A stretch of DNA of 64,000 nucleotides, from assembly GCA_041391505.1 (NCBI GenBank), contig JAWKNW010000010.1, positions 62,001 through 126,000 on the forward strand, read 5' to 3'. A model generated the notes under the pieces. It had not been told where the DNA came from and made no database searches. It saw nothing but the letters and a program-made list of their open reading frames with translations. Shown in pieces: positions 1 through 7,972 of this stretch. Each line of letters starts with the position of its first letter. Within the stretch, counting starts at the first letter, position 1. A program made the position numbers and the translations under genes. The DNA is from Rhodothermales bacterium. Its GTDB lineage: Bacteria > Bacteroidota > Rhodothermia > Rhodothermales > JAHQVL01.

Positions 1-912
1 CCCCGAGGTAATCATCGTGACAGCCACAAACAGCGCCGCCACGGCCGGCAACGAAGCGATCAACGCGCCGGCGACCATGACGAGGAGGCTGGTCACGACC
101 GTCGGCCAGACGCCGCCAAGCCATTCGGAGACGCGCGGGGCATTGCTGGAAATGACGAGGCCGACCAGAAACCCCAGATAATACAGCGAGATGCGCCCTT
201 CGCCGATCGAATGATCGAGGGATTCCAGCCGGAACGGCATGTAATTGAGGATACCCGTCATGGCGAAAAAGCCGGCGAAGACGATCCCGTACATCCGCAG
301 CAGCCTCGGGTGCCGCAGCGTATCCAGGTATCCGTGCAGGGAGCCGCGCCGCGGAAGGTCCAGGTTTCTCGCCGGCTCCGCCGGCAGCCGGCTCGTGAGC
401 AGGCCGACCAGCACGGTCACCGTCCCGAGCAGCACGAAATACGCCGGCCACGCAATGGCCTGGGAGATGTAGCCGGCGACGATCCGCCCGCACAGACCGC
501 CCGCGACGGACGAGGCCACATAATACCCCATCGTCTGCCGGACATGGGTCGACACGAGGGTGATATACGTCATGGTCGCGGCCAGCAACCCGGAGATGAG
601 CAACCCTTCGACGAGGCGGATGAGCTTCAGCACCCAGAAGGCCGCGCCGGTCGCAAAGACGAGTTCACTGAGCCCGAGCAGCAGCAGGCAAAGCCGCAGC
701 AGCCGGCGCGGCGCCATGTGCTGCATCGCCCACCCGGAAATCAGCGGCCCCACGCTCATCGCGATCAAGCTCCACGTGATCAGCGAGGCCGACGCGGTCT
801 CCGAGACCTGAAACGCCCTCCCGAGCAGAGGCAGTAACGGCTGAATGCCATACAGCGCCCCCATGGCCACGAAGGTCCCAGAAATCACCAGAAACGTAAG
901 GACACGCGGCAT
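1..912 (-). CDS. MFS transporter, C-terminus beyond the window
   Basis: Reading leftwards from an ATG at 912, the frame stays open for 304 codons to base 1, so the 3' end of the gene is missing. The product is an integral inner-membrane protein with repeated hydrophobic segments of about 20 residues from residue 5 onward (for example LTFLVISGTFVAMGALYGIQ) and short basic loops such as MAPRRLLR between TM2 and TM3. That is the layout of major facilitator permeases, and the sequence looks closest to YnfM-like arabinose/drug efflux permeases. The substrate cannot be told. The frame is open for 16 codons upstream of the chosen ATG without another ATG; the first membrane helix begins right after the chosen start. 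Convincing as an MFS protein, weak on subfamily. Confidence 0.8.
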   Translation of the reverse strand, partial: MPRVLTFLVISGTFVAMGALYGIQPLLPLLGRAFQVSETASASLITWSLIAMSVGPLISGWAMQHMAPRRLLRLCLLLLGLSELVFATGAAFWVLKLIRLVEGLLISGLLAATMTYITLVSTHVRQTMGYYVASSVAGGLCGRIVAGYISQAIAWPAYFVLLGTVTVLVGLLTSRLPAEPARNLDLPRRGSLHGYLDTLRHPRLLRMYGIVFAGFFAMTGILNYMPFRLESLDHSIGEGRISLYYLGFLVGLVISSNAPRVSEWLGGVWPTVVTSLLVMVAGALIASLPAVAALFVAVTMITSG

Positions 913-1065
913 GCCGTACCCGACCGTGAACGAAGTGCTGAACGGCTCCCAAGGTACGCACGCCCGCCCCGGAGCGTTGAGAAGATGGCGTAAAATGGTT
1001 TAAGGTTTGAAGATCAAGGTTTAAGGGACTTGAAGGCCTTTCCCTTGAACCTTCATCCTCAAACA

Positions 1066-1101
1066 CAAAAAACCATCCCCTCAACGGGAGGGACGCTTTT
1101 T
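1066..1101. terminator. Degenerate terminator hairpin of repeat unit 1
   Basis: An A6 tract, a CCATCCCC stem, a short loop, GGGAGGGACG and a T5 tract. The stem has mismatches compared with unit 3, so function is doubtful. Confidence 0.4.
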
Positions 1102-1220
1102 GAAGGTCCAGCCATGGAGCGCCGAGAAGATGGCGTAAAATGGTCTAAGGTCTGAAGATCAAGGTTTAAGGGGCATGACGGGCTTTCCCTTAGAACCTTC
1201 ATCCTCAAACCTCAAACACA

Positions 1221-1255
1221 AAAAACCATCCCCCCCAACAGGAGGGATGCTTTTT
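1221..1255. terminator. Terminator hairpin of repeat unit 2
   Basis: AAAAACCATCC pairs with GGATGCTTTTT with one mismatched pair. The A-tract and T-tract make it potentially active in both directions. Confidence 0.5.
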
Positions 1256-1372
1256 GAAGGTCCAGCCATGGAGCGCTGAGAAGATGGCGTAAAATGGTTT
1301 AAGGTCTGAAGATCAAGGTTTAAGGGACATGACGGCCTTCCCTTAAACCTTGATCCTCAAACCTTAGACACA

Positions 1373-1405
1373 AAAAAGCATCCCCCCACAGGAGGGATGC
1401 TTTTT
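1373..1405. terminator. Rho-independent terminator, bidirectional, repeat unit 3
   Basis: AAAAAGCATCCC pairs perfectly with GGGATGCTTTTT across a 9-base loop. It lies downstream of the leftward gene ending at 1781 and upstream of the leftward MFS gene, so it could end the first transcript and insulate the second. Confidence 0.7.
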
Positions 1406-1420
1406 GAAGGTCCAGCCACG

Positions 1421-1735
1421 GAGCGGCCCTCTGGCATTGTCTGACTTACCGCCGATCGACTAATTGGGAGAAGCGTAACCCTGAACTCACACTATAACCC
1501 GAACGATCGCGATACTAAAAGTCTGCAGTGACAGAGCGTGAGGACCGCTCCATGGCTGAAGCTACGCGCCAGAGAACATCTTCATTTGTGAGTTTCTCGT
1601 ACCGCAGCACAACCATCCCGGAAATCGGAGGTTTCTGCACCGTCAATTCACACGAAGTGCACCGGACGCCGTATCGCCACACCTCCCTCCCGAGGACAGC
1701 ACAAAACAGGTGGCCCGAAACGCAAAGCGGCTTCC
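1421..1735. other. Intergenic, no supported gene
   Basis: No credible gene found. On the minus strand a frame is open for about 75 codons up to a stop near 1518 (it includes VRCTSCELTVQKPP and MVVLRYEKLTNEDVLWRV) but has no good start or recognisable family. It may be a gene remnant. Confidence 0.4.
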
Positions 1736-1773
1736 AAACCTGTCAACCCGCAACCTGCCAACCTGCAACCTTT
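1736..1773. repeat. Heptad array (G-rich form 3' of the 1781-2038 gene)
   Basis: Plus-strand AACCCGC AACCTGCC AACCTGC AACC with a 7-base period. Read on the minus strand, as the neighbouring gene is, it is the G-rich form placed directly after the stop codon. Confidence 0.7.
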
Positions 1774-1780
1774 CCGCCCT

Positions 1781-2038
1781 TCATCGCCCGAAGAGCGCTT
1801 CGAGGTCCCGATCGAAGGCCGGCAGGTCGTCGTCGGACACGGCGTCGCGGAAGCTCTGGAAGTCCAGATCGTCCATATCGTACTGCACCTGCTCGTCCAG
1901 CCACTCCTGCTCGATCAGGCTCATCAACGACACCCCGTACTCCTGCTCGAAATAGCGCAGGAGATGCATGCCGGCAGCGCCCTCTTCGGCCGCCTCGTAA
2001 CCTACCTGATCCAGAAATTCCTTAATTTTGTCGTTCAT
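1781..2038 (-). CDS. Small acidic protein of unknown function
   Basis: An 85-residue, strongly acidic protein (starts MNDKIKEFLDQVGYEAAEEG, ends DRDLEALFGR) that looks wholly alpha-helical, with no signal peptide or membrane segment. I do not recognise a family. It is probably a real cytoplasmic protein because its composition is balanced and rich in D/E/L, whereas the overlapping opposite frames are arginine/proline-rich shadows. It stands alone, with the terminator-bearing repeats about 380 bases downstream and the divergent PQQ-like gene 258 bases upstream. Confidence 0.6.
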   Translation of the reverse strand: MNDKIKEFLDQVGYEAAEEGAAGMHLLRYFEQEYGVSLMSLIEQEWLDEQVQYDMDDLDFQSFRDAVSDDDLPAFDRDLEALFGR

Positions 2039-2256
2039 CGTCGCGCTGCGTTGGTTTCGGGTAGTATCGGAACCACGGGCTCTCTTCTAAACCGCAATGG
2101 CTGCCCGTTGGAATGACTGTCCGTTGAGTCGCAGCATGATCCATCGCGCCTGCATTAACGGCTTACTCGTACGAGCGGCGCGCCACGATCGGCCCCTCCT
2201 GGGCGAATGCCGCGACGTCGACGCACGCTGCGTTCGCCGCAGGGCGCCGATCCGGG

Positions 2257-2288
2257 TCCCTGAACCTGCAACCTGGAACCTGTAATCC
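2257..2288. repeat. Heptad array (C-rich form 5' of the 2297 gene)
   Basis: TGAACCTGCAACCTGGAACC repeats every 7 bases and ends 8 bases before the ATG of the PQQ-like gene, so it overlaps the expected ribosome-binding region. Confidence 0.7.
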
Positions 2289-2296
2289 AACACGCC

Positions 2297-5008
2297 ATGC
2301 CCCACTCCGGCATCCGTTATTTATCGTATTGCGCCGTGCTCCTGGTCCTGCTCGCCGGCGCGCGGCCGGCGGCCGCGCAAGACAATACGCTCTGGCCCGG
2401 TTTCCGGCACGACAACCAGCGCACGGGCCGCAGCCCGCTCGCCGGCCCGTCTTTCCCCGACGCCCTGTGGCAGCGCGACCTGCGCGGCTACGCCTATGCC
2501 TCGCCGGCATTCGGCCCCGGCGGCATCATCTACGCCGCCTCCGAACGACGGCTCTACGCGTACGACCGCGGCGGCACGCTCCAGTGGTCGTACGACTTTC
2601 TCGACGTCGTGCCCGCCACGATCGACATCCGGGGCATCGTGTCCTCCCCGGCCGTCACGCCCGCCGGCGTCGTCTACATCGGCTCGCTCGACGAATACCT
2701 CTACAGCATCGACGCCAACGGCAACCTCCGGTGGCGCGTGGACACGGGCGGGCAGATCTTTTCCTCGCCGGTCTACGACAACGGCGCCGGCCGCGTCTTC
2801 GTGGGCTCCCGCTCCGGATCGCTCTTCGCCTTCAACGCGGACGGCACCTCCGCCTGGACGCCTTTTTCCACGACGGGCGAAATCTTCGCCTCGCCGGCGC
2901 TCGGCGCCGACGGCAGCCTCTTTTTCGGCTCGACAGACGGGGGACTCTACGGGCTCAACAGCGCTACCGGCGCCCTGTTATGGACCCCGTTCACGGTCGG
3001 CAGCGAATTCGTCTCCTCGCCCGTCATCGGGAGCGACGGCACCGTCTATGCCGGCTCGCTCAACGACGTGCTCTACGCGGTCAACGGGACGACGGGCCGG
3101 CAGATCTGGAACTACGACACGCGCGGCGACATCGTCTCCTCACCCGCGCTCGGCGCCAACGGGGTGATCTATGTCGCCACGCTGGACGGCGCCCTGCACG
3201 CGGTGGATGCCGCCACCGGGCAGGCGCGCTGGACGCAGCCGTTCCAGGCTTCGGATCGCGTCGCGTCGTCGCCGGCGATCGGGCTCGACGGACTGATCTA
3301 CTTCGGCGCGCTCGACGGCACGTTTTACGCCATCGAGGACACGGGCAGCGCCCCGTCGGTGGCCTGGACCTACAACGCCGGCACGCCGGTGTGGTCGTCG
3401 CCGGCGATCGGCACCGGCGAGACCCTCTATTTCGTCTCCGCGGGGCTCAACAACGACCGCGGGCTGCTGCACGCCATCGGCCCCTCGGCGTTCGACGTGC
3501 GGTTTCAGGGCGTCCCCTCGGCCGGCCAGGACGCGCTCATGACGATCAACCAGGCCGGCACCAACCTCGCCGCCGCCGGCACGATCTTCTACCGCCGCGC
3601 CGGCGATCTCACCTTCGCCTCCCAGCCCTTCGCCGGCCAGGCCACGATCCCCGGCGCCTCCGTCACGGAGAGCGGCCTCGAATATTACATCGTCGACGAC
3701 GAAGGGGCGGTCTATCCCACCAACACCCCGCAGCAGCGACCGGCGTCGCAGACGGTCCGCGTCGCGAGCGCGAGCCCGCCCTATGACCTGATCCCGCGCA
3801 CCTACAAGATGGTCGCCGTCCCGCTCTTGCTCGACGACACCTCGCTGGCGGATGTGCTCGGCGACGACTACGGCGACTACGATCCCCAGGCCTGGCGCCT
3901 CCTTCGCTGGAAAGACGACGCGTTCGTGGAATTTCCGACGCTCGACGACCCGGTGCGCCCCGGAGAGGCCTTCTTCCTCATCACGCGCGACGGCGCGCCG
4001 TTCGATGCCGAGGCCGGCTTTTCCGTACCGACCGGTCTCCCCTACCCGATCACGCTCCAGCCCGGCTGGAACATGGTGGGTAACCCCTTCGCCTTCCCCG
4101 TCGCGTGGGCGGACGTCGACCGCGACGCCGGCGTCGTGAATGCCATCGCCTATTTCAACGGGGTGGAGATGGTCCAGGACCCCGCCGCGATCGGCACCCT
4201 GCTTCCCTGGGAGGGCTATTTCGTCTTCAACGCCGGCGACACGCCGGTGACGATCGCCATCCCGCCCATCCCCGCGCCGGCGGAAGCCCAGCCCGAAGGT
4301 GAGACGACGGCCTTCGCCCGGATCACCGCGGCGATCCCCGGCCGGTCCGGCATCGACTCGCAAAACTGGATCGGCACGAGCGACGCACCGTTCGCCATGC
4401 CCGAGGCGCCCGCCTTCACGCCCGACGTGACGCTTTCGCTCCTCGAGCGCGACGAAGCCGTCGCGGTCAGCGCCCGGCCCGACGGGGCGTCGGGCCAGGT
4501 GTGGTCGATGCGCCTCCGGGCGCCGGCTGACGCCGAAAGCGCCGAACTCCGGTTCGCCGGCCTGCGCGAGGCCTTCGGCCAGGAAGCGATTTACCTGATC
4601 GACGACGATTATGGCTACGCCCGTCCGATCGAAGACGGGACGACCCGGATCGCCCTGTCGACCGACCTCCCCGAGCGCCGGCTGCGCCTCGCCGTCGGCG
4701 GCACACTCGACGCCGTGCTGGGTGACGCCGTCCTCGCACCCGAACGGACGGCGCTCCTGCCGAACTACCCCAACCCGTTCTCAGGCTCGACGACCATCGC
4801 CTACGAACTCGCCGAGCCGGCGGAAGTCGACCTCACCGTCTATAATGCGCTGGGACAGGCCGTCGGCACCGTGGTGCGCGGGTGGCAGACGCCCGGGCGG
4901 TATGCGATCGACTGGACCAGCGACCGCGCCCCGGCCAGCGGCGTCTACCTCTACCGCCTCCGCGCCGGCTCGTTTACCTCGACGGGCAAAATGATTGTCG
5001 TAAAATAG
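2297..5008 (+). CDS. Secreted PQQ-like beta-propeller protein with T9SS sorting domain
   Basis: A 903-residue exported protein. Residues 1-28 are a Sec signal peptide ending PAAAQ. Residues about 35-385 hold repeated units with the pattern SSPA(I/L)G.(D/N)G..Y.GS.DG.LYA(I/V)(D/N)..TG...W, the signature of PQQ-like beta-propeller repeats. About 395-480 looks Ig-like and about 490-670 is a beta-rich domain. From about residue 820 to the end is a type IX secretion (Por) sorting domain: LPNYPNPFSGSTTIAYEL, then SGVYLYRLRAG and a basic C-terminus. The family suggests a cell-surface or secreted protein-binding scaffold; no catalytic residues are apparent. The next gene starts 19 bases downstream on the same strand, so the two are probably co-transcribed. 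Confidence 0.85.
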   Translation: MPHSGIRYLSYCAVLLVLLAGARPAAAQDNTLWPGFRHDNQRTGRSPLAGPSFPDALWQRDLRGYAYASPAFGPGGIIYAASERRLYAYDRGGTLQWSYDFLDVVPATIDIRGIVSSPAVTPAGVVYIGSLDEYLYSIDANGNLRWRVDTGGQIFSSPVYDNGAGRVFVGSRSGSLFAFNADGTSAWTPFSTTGEIFASPALGADGSLFFGSTDGGLYGLNSATGALLWTPFTVGSEFVSSPVIGSDGTVYAGSLNDVLYAVNGTTGRQIWNYDTRGDIVSSPALGANGVIYVATLDGALHAVDAATGQARWTQPFQASDRVASSPAIGLDGLIYFGALDGTFYAIEDTGSAPSVAWTYNAGTPVWSSPAIGTGETLYFVSAGLNNDRGLLHAIGPSAFDVRFQGVPSAGQDALMTINQAGTNLAAAGTIFYRRAGDLTFASQPFAGQATIPGASVTESGLEYYIVDDEGAVYPTNTPQQRPASQTVRVASASPPYDLIPRTYKMVAVPLLLDDTSLADVLGDDYGDYDPQAWRLLRWKDDAFVEFPTLDDPVRPGEAFFLITRDGAPFDAEAGFSVPTGLPYPITLQPGWNMVGNPFAFPVAWADVDRDAGVVNAIAYFNGVEMVQDPAAIGTLLPWEGYFVFNAGDTPVTIAIPPIPAPAEAQPEGETTAFARITAAIPGRSGIDSQNWIGTSDAPFAMPEAPAFTPDVTLSLLERDEAVAVSARPDGASGQVWSMRLRAPADAESAELRFAGLREAFGQEAIYLIDDDYGYARPIEDGTTRIALSTDLPERRLRLAVGGTLDAVLGDAVLAPERTALLPNYPNPFSGSTTIAYELAEPAEVDLTVYNALGQAVGTVVRGWQTPGRYAIDWTSDRAPASGVYLYRLRAGSFTSTGKMIVVK

Positions 5009-5026
5009 CCGTCACCCCGAACGCTG

Positions 5027-6061
5027 ATGCCTACACGTTGCTTATTTCTTGCCGCCTTCGGGCTGGCGCTGCTCGCCGCGCCGGCCTCCGGGCAGGATCT
5101 TCAGGAAACCCTCGGCCAGGTGGGCGAGGTGTACGCCCGCGCCTACGTCGATCCGCTGGCCGACGCGCTCGGCTCCGACCTCAACTCGGGCCTCTTCCAC
5201 ACCGCCCGGGTGGGCAACAAGCGGATAGGCCTGCACTTTTACCTCGGGGTGAAGGCCTCCGCGACTTTCCTGGCGGCGAAGAGTCAGACCTTCGACCTGA
5301 CCTATACCGGCACCGTGCCGCTCGATTTCGATATCGGGTCGGAGACGATCACGCTCGATGTGCCGGCGACGTTCACGGTCACCGACGCGCCCAGTATCTT
5401 CGGCGCGGAGGACCCGGCGTTCGCCACCGTCCGCGTCGCCCACGACACCACCTTCAGCACGCTCGGGCTCATCCTGCCCGTCCGCTTCGACTCCACGCTC
5501 GCCCCGCGCGAAACCATCGGCGGGCTGCTGCGCACGGATGTCGCTCCGCTGATGGTCCCGCAGGCCGGCATCGGCACGCTCCTCGGCACCGACCTCATGG
5601 TCCGCTGGCTGCCCACAATCACCGTGACCGACGTGGGATCGGTCGGCCTCTTCGGCTTCGCCGTCCGCCACAGCATCAACCAGTATCTCCCCCGGCTCCC
5701 GGTCGACCTCGCGATTCAGGCCGCGTGGCAGAAGGTGCGGGTGAACGACGCCTCCGACCTCACCGTGATCGACGCGCGCACCTTCGCCGTCAACGCCGCG
5801 GTCAGCAAACGCATCGGCGTGCTCACGCTGTACGGAGGGATTCAGACCGAGCGATCGGACATCGGCTTCGCCTACAACTTCGAGGTGGACGACCCGGATG
5901 TGGATGTGCAGGTGATTCCCGTCGACTTCGTCGTCGACGGCGGGGGCAAGACGCGCGGCATCTTCGGGATGGGGTTGAGCCTCGGCCCGGTGCTCCTCAA
6001 CGGCGACGTGAGCGTGGGCCCGACGACGGTGGTGTCCGCCGGCTTCGGCTTTGCGTTCTGA
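5027..6061 (+). CDS. Outer-membrane beta-barrel-like protein, DUF6588-like
   Basis: A 344-residue protein with a signal peptide (LALLAAPASGQ) followed by DLQETLGQVGEVYARAYVDP and LNSGLFHTARVG, features I associate with the DUF6588 family of Bacteroidota. The rest is alternating hydrophobic beta-strand and the chain ends in an aromatic (SAGFGFAF), as outer-membrane barrels do. The start 19 bases after the PQQ-like gene suggests one transcript. It ends 6 bases before the stop codon of the convergent gene at 6068. Function is unknown; the DUF assignment is from memory of the conserved N-terminal pattern. Confidence 0.7.
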   Translation: MPTRCLFLAAFGLALLAAPASGQDLQETLGQVGEVYARAYVDPLADALGSDLNSGLFHTARVGNKRIGLHFYLGVKASATFLAAKSQTFDLTYTGTVPLDFDIGSETITLDVPATFTVTDAPSIFGAEDPAFATVRVAHDTTFSTLGLILPVRFDSTLAPRETIGGLLRTDVAPLMVPQAGIGTLLGTDLMVRWLPTITVTDVGSVGLFGFAVRHSINQYLPRLPVDLAIQAAWQKVRVNDASDLTVIDARTFAVNAAVSKRIGVLTLYGGIQTERSDIGFAYNFEVDDPDVDVQVIPVDFVVDGGGKTRGIFGMGLSLGPVLLNGDVSVGPTTVVSAGFGFAF

Positions 6062-6067
6062 GGCCGC

Positions 6068-6622
6068 TCAGCAGGCCGTCCCGGTGCCCTGAAACAGACA
6101 GAAACAGGCCGAGCCGGCCTGAACGGGCGCGACGAGCTGGCAGCGCCGGTTGCCGTACATGTCGCAGCAGAAGTTGACGTACGCCGGCGCGTCGATCGTG
6201 AGGGAAGGGTCGTACGCTCCGGCCTGCTGGTTGTAGATCTGGATCTGTCGGAGCAACTCCTCCATGTTGGCGCTGCGGTCGTCCAGGATATCCTGCCACT
6301 CCGAATACTCTTCGCCAACCGCCTGCGGGCCCTGCCCGTCGGACGGCGCGGCCTCCTCCGCCAGCTGATTCAGCTGCGCATCCTGCGCCTTCAACGCGGC
6401 CAGCTCCTTCTCCAGCTTCAACCGCTCGATCCGCAGCTTCTCCAGCTCCGTTTCCTGCGCGGGATCCCCCGGACGCTCCACCAACGGCGCCACCGCCTCC
6501 TGCGGCCCCTTGATCTTGATGCCCAGGAAATTCACTTCATCGACGCGGCCGCCGTTTAACAGCAGATAGGCCGCCAGAAAGACGGCGACAACGCCTCCGA
6601 TAACGGTCAGGGTGTTCTTCAT
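6068..6622 (-). CDS. Membrane-anchored coiled-coil protein with Cys-rich tail
   Basis: A 184-residue protein starting MKNTLTVIGGVVAVFLAAYL, one N-terminal membrane segment. A charged coiled coil (ELEKLRIERLKLEKELAALK) covers about residues 45-85. The C-terminus has six cysteines: FCCDMYGNRRC, then AGSACFC and GTAC. This Cys arrangement suggests disulfides or metal binding outside the cytoplasm. The frame extends upstream to 6805, but that extension translates the heptad array into a CIPYPSSRILHP repeat, so 6622 is preferred. It follows two envelope genes on the same strand (6849-9274). Family unknown. Confidence 0.65.
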   Translation of the reverse strand: MKNTLTVIGGVVAVFLAAYLLLNGGRVDEVNFLGIKIKGPQEAVAPLVERPGDPAQETELEKLRIERLKLEKELAALKAQDAQLNQLAEEAAPSDGQGPQAVGEEYSEWQDILDDRSANMEELLRQIQIYNQQAGAYDPSLTIDAPAYVNFCCDMYGNRRCQLVAPVQAGSACFCLFQGTGTAC

Positions 6623-6644
6623 GGCGGTCTCCGTGAGGGGGACG

Positions 6645-6848
6645 GGGGATGGAATCGGGATGCGGGATACGGGATGAAGGATACGGGATGAAGGATACGG
6701 GATGAAGGATACGGGATGCAGGATACGGGATGAAGGATACGGGATGCAGGATAGCGCATCAACATCATCCAGCAGCCTGGATTCCGAATCCTGCATCAAC
6801 ACCATCCAGGATCCCAGATCTCAAACCCCGGATTCCGCACCCTGCATC
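6645..6848. repeat. Large heptad array between two envelope genes
   Basis: From 6645 to 6752, GGGATGC GGGATAC GGGATGA AGGATAC and so on with an exact 7-base period. From about 6772 to 6848 is the inverted, more decayed form (ATCCTGC, ATCCAGG, CACCCTGCATC). Read on the minus strand the G-rich arm follows the gene ending at 6849 and the C-rich arm precedes the gene starting at 6622, so the spacer can fold into a hairpin. Confidence 0.85.
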
Positions 6849-7925
6849 TTACAACGTAAACGCCAGCCCGCCGCCGATCTCGACACCGGGGAAGCTGCCG
6901 AACGTGTACACAAAGCGGCTGGTGAGGCTTACCTCGCGCGTGAGGACGAATTCCTGGCCGGCGCCCACGTCGAACAGGGTCTTGGCCCCGAAGAGATCGG
7001 TCTCTTCGAAGTACCGGCCCTGCGCGATGAGCGTTGCATAGACGGTCTGAAGCACCCGGACGCGGTACGTGGCGAGAAGCCGGCCCTGGCTGGGCTCGGT
7101 CCGCGGCGCGGTGATGGCGAGGCCCTCGACGGGCAGGGTGCTCTTGCCTTTATTCCGGTACCGCGCGAAAAAGCGGAGCTGGTTGAATCCGAGGTTGCCG
7201 AGCGTCTGGATCGAGACGGCGATCTGGTCGCCGGTTTCGAACACCTCGGCATCGCCGAGCCGGTCGGCCTGGTAGAGCGTGTAGGTGACGTCGCCCGAGA
7301 GCGCCCAGCTGTCGCTGAGCCGGACGTCGGCGCCGCCGGTGAGGAGGATCTCGTCGCCGGGCTTGAACGTCTCGGTCATATCGACCAGCGGCTCGAAGCC
7401 GCCCCGGTACTGATAGGAAGCGCCGATGCCCACGACGGCCTGGTCGCCGGCGGGGAACGCCAGCGTCACGCCCGGCGACAGGTTCAGCCCCTGCCCGAAT
7501 ACCGGCAGCCGGAAGCCGTAAAAGTTCTGGCTGAGCAGCGTGGAGGTCGCGAACTCGTCCTGCGTAAGTCCGCGTTTTCCGCTCGGCAGGTTGGCGCTCA
7601 GGCTGAATACGGCGCTCGCGGCGCCCAGCCGCTGGTAATACGAAACCGCGAGTTGCGCGTCGCTCAGCCCGCCGAGCGACACAACCTCTTCCCCGGACGA
7701 CAGCGCCGGGCTGAACGAGAGGGACACGGCAAACGGCCGGCTCACCGGCACAAAGGCCGTGACCGGAAAGCTGACCTGCTGCAGCCGGCTGTCCGCGTCG
7801 GCGTATTGCTGGTAGACCGCGCCCGTGGTGATCCGAACGGGGCGGGGAGCGCTGCCGATGTAGGCGTCCTGCGCAACGGCAGCCGGCGCGAGCACCAGCA
7901 GGGCAATCCAAACGAGGTATCGCAT
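6849..7925 (-). CDS. Predicted outer-membrane beta-barrel protein
   Basis: A 358-residue protein with signal peptide MRYLVWIALLVLAPAAVAQ and then continuous amphipathic beta-strands (GVTLAFPAGDQAVVGIGASY, LRFFARYRNKG), ending GGGLAFTL. This resembles barrels of the phenol-degradation/porin class, but no specific family is recognised. The start at 7925 puts a clean signal peptide at the N-terminus; a longer frame to 7976 adds 17 residues without one. It begins 47 bases after the stop of the CsgG-like lipoprotein gene and is probably in its operon, suggesting a barrel working with that lipoprotein. Confidence 0.7.
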   Translation of the reverse strand: MRYLVWIALLVLAPAAVAQDAYIGSAPRPVRITTGAVYQQYADADSRLQQVSFPVTAFVPVSRPFAVSLSFSPALSSGEEVVSLGGLSDAQLAVSYYQRLGAASAVFSLSANLPSGKRGLTQDEFATSTLLSQNFYGFRLPVFGQGLNLSPGVTLAFPAGDQAVVGIGASYQYRGGFEPLVDMTETFKPGDEILLTGGADVRLSDSWALSGDVTYTLYQADRLGDAEVFETGDQIAVSIQTLGNLGFNQLRFFARYRNKGKSTLPVEGLAITAPRTEPSQGRLLATYRVRVLQTVYATLIAQGRYFEETDLFGAKTLFDVGAGQEFVLTREVSLTSRFVYTFGSFPGVEIGGGLAFTL

Positions 7926-7972
7926 AGCGAAGAAAGACGTCAGGGGTTCTTGCGTACGGCGGGAGGAGCGGA

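Larger units (their letters stand above)
972..1420. repeat. Three tandem ~150-bp repeats, each a heptad array plus terminator hairpin
   Basis: Units run 972-1116, 1117-1270 and 1271-1420 and begin with GAGCG..GAGAAGATGGCGTAAAATGG. Each unit holds a G-rich 7-base-period array (TGGTTTA AGGTTTG AAGATCA AGGTTTA), an inverted C-rich array (CCTTGAA CCTTCAT CCTCAAA) and an A-tract/GC stem/T-tract hairpin. The units differ by small indels and substitutions. They lie between the MFS gene and the small gene at 1781-2038. Confidence 0.9.

Noticed and set aside
1421..1735. Minus-strand frame with VRCTSCELTVQKPP as a small gene
   Set aside because: No start codon or ribosome-binding site and no recognised family; left as possible remnant only.
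6645..6848. Coding extension upstream of the gene at 6068-6622
   Set aside because: The extra residues (a CIPYPSSRILHP repeat) are a translation of the 7-base array; similar arrays occur in many non-coding spacers.
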